From the NCBI GenBank assembly GCA_013204195.1, contig JABMOJ010000135.1, forward strand, positions 1 through 7,790: a stretch of DNA of 7,790 nt, read 5' to 3'. This document shows positions 5,754 through 7,790 of the stretch, piece by piece. Position numbers and translations under genes: made by a program. Below the pieces are notes generated by a model. It saw only the letters and a program-made list of their open reading frames with translations, searched no databases and was not told the origin of the DNA. The stretch comes from SAR86 cluster bacterium. Lineage in GTDB: Bacteria > Pseudomonadota > Gammaproteobacteria > Pseudomonadales > Azotimanducaceae. The first letter of the stretch is position 1. Every line of letters starts with the position of its first letter.

Positions 5754-7349
5754 CTACCGTCGTGAAGGTGGTATGCCGTAAGGATAGAGCTCGGTCAGGT
5801 CGACATTCTCGAAGGTCAGAGCATCCAGTCGAACGGTACCGACAAAATCACCTGGCGCGTCGACGACGAAGATAGATTTTGCATAGCCAGTCTCGTCAAA
5901 GCCTCGACGAAAGTGCACACGCGACTTGGTCATTAACACGTCATAGTCGTCAGGGTTGACACCGCCGACTTCATACTGGCTCTTCCAGATAACCTGCTCC
6001 AGCGCGGGGGTAATGATCAGCGTGTTGCTATTGCCAAACTGGACGATAGCGATCTTCTCGAAGCCCATGCCCTCACCGAAGTAGCGTAGTGCGCCTTTCA
6101 CCCTGACTGGCTCGCCGCTTGAGTCGGCGGCAAAGCCGCCTACCATCATGTCAAATGCCTCGCCGACTTCGACTTCGTCTTGTGTGAGTTTGCGGATAAC
6201 GTGTTCATCGCGAATGCTACCAAGCAGCACCTTGCTTAATCCCTGCTTGATGACCTCGTCGAGGATGTAGGTTGAATCACCATTTCGATCGCTGTAGTCA
6301 GCAAGAACCACGGGCTTGTGGCCTGTCTCTATCGCACGAATCGTCTTGCTCACGGCTTCAGCCGGCATCATGAAGACCTCGCCAAACATACCTTCGCGAG
6401 TGCGCCACATGAACTCTTCCATGTCTTCGGCGATGCGGTTTGCCAGCGCCTGGTCGTTGTTGGTCATGACCTGCACCGTGTGGCCGACATCGGGTACGTC
6501 AGCCCAGGGAAAGCCAAACGCCACACTGACGAAGACATCAGTTTCTCTGGCTTCCCAGCGTCGCGCTCGCTCCATGATGTCCATAGCAGGGGACTTGCCA
6601 GTCCACTGCAACACCGTCGGAGTGATCACCCCCGGCTTGCGGGTTGCGGTGGTGGGGATGTAATTACCCCTTGCCATTCTCACCAGCGCTCTGGCAGCCC
6701 TTGCCCCTTGCACGCTCGTGTCGTAATGCGGGTAGCGCTTGGTAACAAACGCCATGTCGGCCCACTTGAGAAATTCTTCGTCCTCATTAGCGTGCAGATC
6801 GAAGGTGGCGACAATCGGTACGGCGCCACCTACCACCTGGCGAACTCTTTTGGCAATTTCGGCCTCTGGGCGTGGTATGCCGCGCACCGCCATGGCACCA
6901 TGCAAGGCGAGATAGACCCCGTCGACGGGCAGGTTGGCCTTGAGGTCGGTAAGCATCAGGCCCATAAAGTGTTCAAATGTGTCCTGCGTGCTCCAGCTGC
7001 GCGAGGAGCCACCGAAAACCCCTTCCGGTGATGTCAGGCCGATAAGCTCGACACCAGAGTATTCGCTCATGGCGGCGCTGAAGCCCTTGACGTATCCGCC
7101 TGCCTGCAACACCGCAGCACCCTGGTCGGGCGCTCGAGTCCGGGTCCAGTCTTCAATAGCCACATCGCCGCCCGGGCAGAATGTACAGGTTTCGTGCTGA
7201 AAGCGCAGCACAGCGATTTTCAAGGGTTTTACGGTCACTTCGGTGGTCGACTTCACGGCGTCACTCGATGACTGACCTGCATCACCGCACCCTGCTAACA
7301 GACTCAATAACACCATCCAGAGACCGCCCAATCTGATTTTGCTATTCAC
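5754..7349 (-). CDS. M81 (MlrC-like) zinc metallopeptidase with lipoprotein signal peptide
   Basis: A 531-residue M81-family protein; the namesake MlrC cleaves linearised microcystin. Residues 1-20 are a lipoprotein signal peptide with lipobox L-L-A-G-Cys21, followed by a Ser/Thr-rich linker to about residue 42. The peptidase N-domain carries 'RFQHETCTFCPG' (His52, Glu53; the family 'HExNTFsP' region), 'LALHGAM' (His150), 'FDLHAN' (Asp184, His186), 'WAD' (Asp198) and 'RYPHYDT' (His208). This is the full set expected for zinc binding and catalysis. The MlrC C-domain (about 345-515) has 'DYSDRNGDST' where many members have a longer Gly-rich 'SDNPGGGAPGDsT', and ends with 'KSRVHFRRGF'. I prefer the GTG at 7349: it has AAGGGG six bases upstream and gives a normal-length signal peptide. 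ATGs at 7394 and 7385 lack an SD and would add 15 or 12 residues. It is the first gene of a three-gene operon. The substrate is unknown. Confidence 0.88.
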   Translation of the reverse strand: MNSKIRLGGLWMVLLSLLAGCGDAGQSSSDAVKSTTEVTVKPLKIAVLRFQHETCTFCPGGDVAIEDWTRTRAPDQGAAVLQAGGYVKGFSAAMSEYSGVELIGLTSPEGVFGGSSRSWSTQDTFEHFMGLMLTDLKANLPVDGVYLALHGAMAVRGIPRPEAEIAKRVRQVVGGAVPIVATFDLHANEDEEFLKWADMAFVTKRYPHYDTSVQGARAARALVRMARGNYIPTTATRKPGVITPTVLQWTGKSPAMDIMERARRWEARETDVFVSVAFGFPWADVPDVGHTVQVMTNNDQALANRIAEDMEEFMWRTREGMFGEVFMMPAEAVSKTIRAIETGHKPVVLADYSDRNGDSTYILDEVIKQGLSKVLLGSIRDEHVIRKLTQDEVEVGEAFDMMVGGFAADSSGEPVRVKGALRYFGEGMGFEKIAIVQFGNSNTLIITPALEQVIWKSQYEVGGVNPDDYDVLMTKSRVHFRRGFDETGYAKSIFVVDAPGDFVGTVRLDALTFENVDLTELYPYGIPPSRR

Positions 7350-7355
7350 CCTATA

Positions 7356-7361
7356 CCCCTT
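7356..7361 (-). promoter_or_regulatory. Shine-Dalgarno deciding a GTG start for the M81 gene
   Basis: Read on the minus strand, AAGGGG lies six bases (TATAGG) before the GTG at 7349-7347. The upstream in-frame ATGs have no comparable site. This supports the GTG start and the compact lipoprotein signal peptide. Confidence 0.6.
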
Positions 7362-7423
7362 CAACGCTTCGCGATTCAGCACCATTGAAAACATACTACC
7401 GTTATTTCAGCAACAGGATACCG

Positions 7424-7445
7424 AATTATCATATTGGTGCGCACC
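7424..7445 (-). promoter_or_regulatory. Candidate promoter/operator of the minus-strand operon
   Basis: On the minus strand a perfect 10-bp palindrome GGTGCGCACC (7445-7436) is followed at once by AATATGATAAT (7435-7425), which contains GATAAT and TATGAT as -10-like hexamers about 75 bases before the GTG start. TTGAAG (7450-7445) is the best -35-like hexamer, but its spacing to GATAAT is only 14 bases. The palindrome would lie in the spacer, where a repressor or MerR-type activator could bind. This is pattern reading only. Confidence 0.25.
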
Positions 7446-7790
7446 TTCAATCCGCGTACGGTAATCACCCCATCCATAACTTGCTGCAAAAGTAGAGGTC
7501 GGGCCAGTTTCTTTTTTATTGGGGGGGGTTACATCAACTAATGCCATCTTCGCTCGCATAGCCCCTTAACCTCCAACACAAACCCTTGACCTTTTGACAA
7601 GTTTAAAAAGCTTAAAAATGTTCGAGCACTCATTACCTATGGGTAGGGGGTGGGGTGGCCTCCTGCCCGGGGGGGGGTATGTCTAGGGCCTTTAAACCCT
7701 ATGCAGAGACATGGCTAGGGTGAATAGTTGAGGTTCTTCTGGGCTAGATTGTGATGAGGAGTTTGAATTTGCGTGGTACAAGATGTGGTA
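7446..7790. other. Gene-poor right end; no supportable coding region
   Basis: I see no convincing gene on either strand here. The stretch holds a run of eight Gs (7521-7528), TTGACC and TTGACA hexamers (7586-7599) followed by an A/T-rich patch, a G-rich block (7641-7677), and TAGGG-N8-CCCTA as a small inverted repeat (7684-7701). The TTGAC elements have no well-spaced -10 on the plus strand. A 14-codon ORF (7679-7723) is too short to support. It may be the upstream region of a plus-strand gene beyond the window. Confidence 0.6.
7641..7677 (+). repeat. G-rich block with possible G-quadruplex potential
   Basis: Runs of 3, 5, 4 and 9 Gs (7641-7643, 7646-7650, 7652-7655, 7669-7677) are separated by loops of 2, 1 and 13 bases. 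A short GGCC/CCC segment between the last two runs could compete by forming a hairpin. The long last loop makes a stable quadruplex uncertain. The 9-G run is also a classic site for slippage or length miscalls. Confidence 0.45.

Noticed and set aside
6318..7031. Plus-strand open frame of 237 codons opposite the M81 gene
   Set aside because: It lies wholly antisense to a gene with intact family motifs. The translation has low-complexity, His/Arg/Pro-rich content and no recognisable domain.
7350..7394. ATG at 7394 (or 7385) as start of the M81 gene
   Set aside because: Neither has a properly spaced SD and they lengthen the n-region. The GTG at 7349 has AAGGGG six bases upstream. This choice is likely but not certain.
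7586..7620. TTGACC/TTGACA hexamers as a plus-strand promoter
   Set aside because: The A/T-rich patch downstream gives no -10 hexamer at 16-18 bases spacing, and no gene start is seen nearby.
7679..7723. 14-codon ORF starting after the nine-G run
   Set aside because: It is too short and shows no recognisable peptide. The preceding G run is not a reliable SD.

Overview
The window reads as chromosomal DNA from a Gram-negative bacterium, most likely a marine or aquatic gammaproteobacterium. This is inferred from the outer-membrane TonB-dependent receptor, the Sec and lipoprotein signal peptides, the secreted sulfatase, the moderate G+C and the dense gene packing. No rRNA, tRNA, CRISPR array, integrase or transposase was seen. 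All family assignments come from reading motifs, not from searches.

Left half, plus strand. The window opens inside a TonB-dependent receptor, with only the C-terminal barrel present (1-873). It is closed by a textbook intrinsic terminator (891-919). Three tightly packed genes follow: a small secreted protein of unknown function (942-1523), a putative 2OG-Fe(II) oxygenase of the TIGR02466/PF13759 type that overlaps it by one base (1523-2173), and a secreted formylglycine-type sulfatase seven bases further on (2181-3653). An outer-membrane receptor next to a periplasmic sulfatase suggests uptake and desulfation of a sulfated organic compound, perhaps a marine glycan. No glycoside hydrolase or sulfatase-maturing enzyme is visible to confirm this.

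Right half, minus strand. A second tight cluster is transcribed leftward and converges on the first. In order of transcription it encodes an M81/MlrC-like zinc peptidase carrying a lipoprotein signal peptide (7349-5754), a membrane-anchored parvulin-like (SurA/PpiD-like) protein (5747-4911), and a HupE/UreJ-type multipass protein with a periplasmic N-terminal domain (4914-3694). The gaps are 6 bases and a 4-base ATGA overlap, so the three are almost certainly one operon. All three products are exported or membrane-bound. The set suggests an envelope-located metal and peptide-processing module. This is the most interesting unit here.

Right end. About 440 bases (7350-7790) hold no supportable gene. 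They include the likely promoter side of the minus-strand operon, with a 10-bp palindrome next to a -10-like element. They also include long G runs (8 and 9 Gs) and a G-rich segment that may form unusual DNA structure or mark a weak spot in the assembly.
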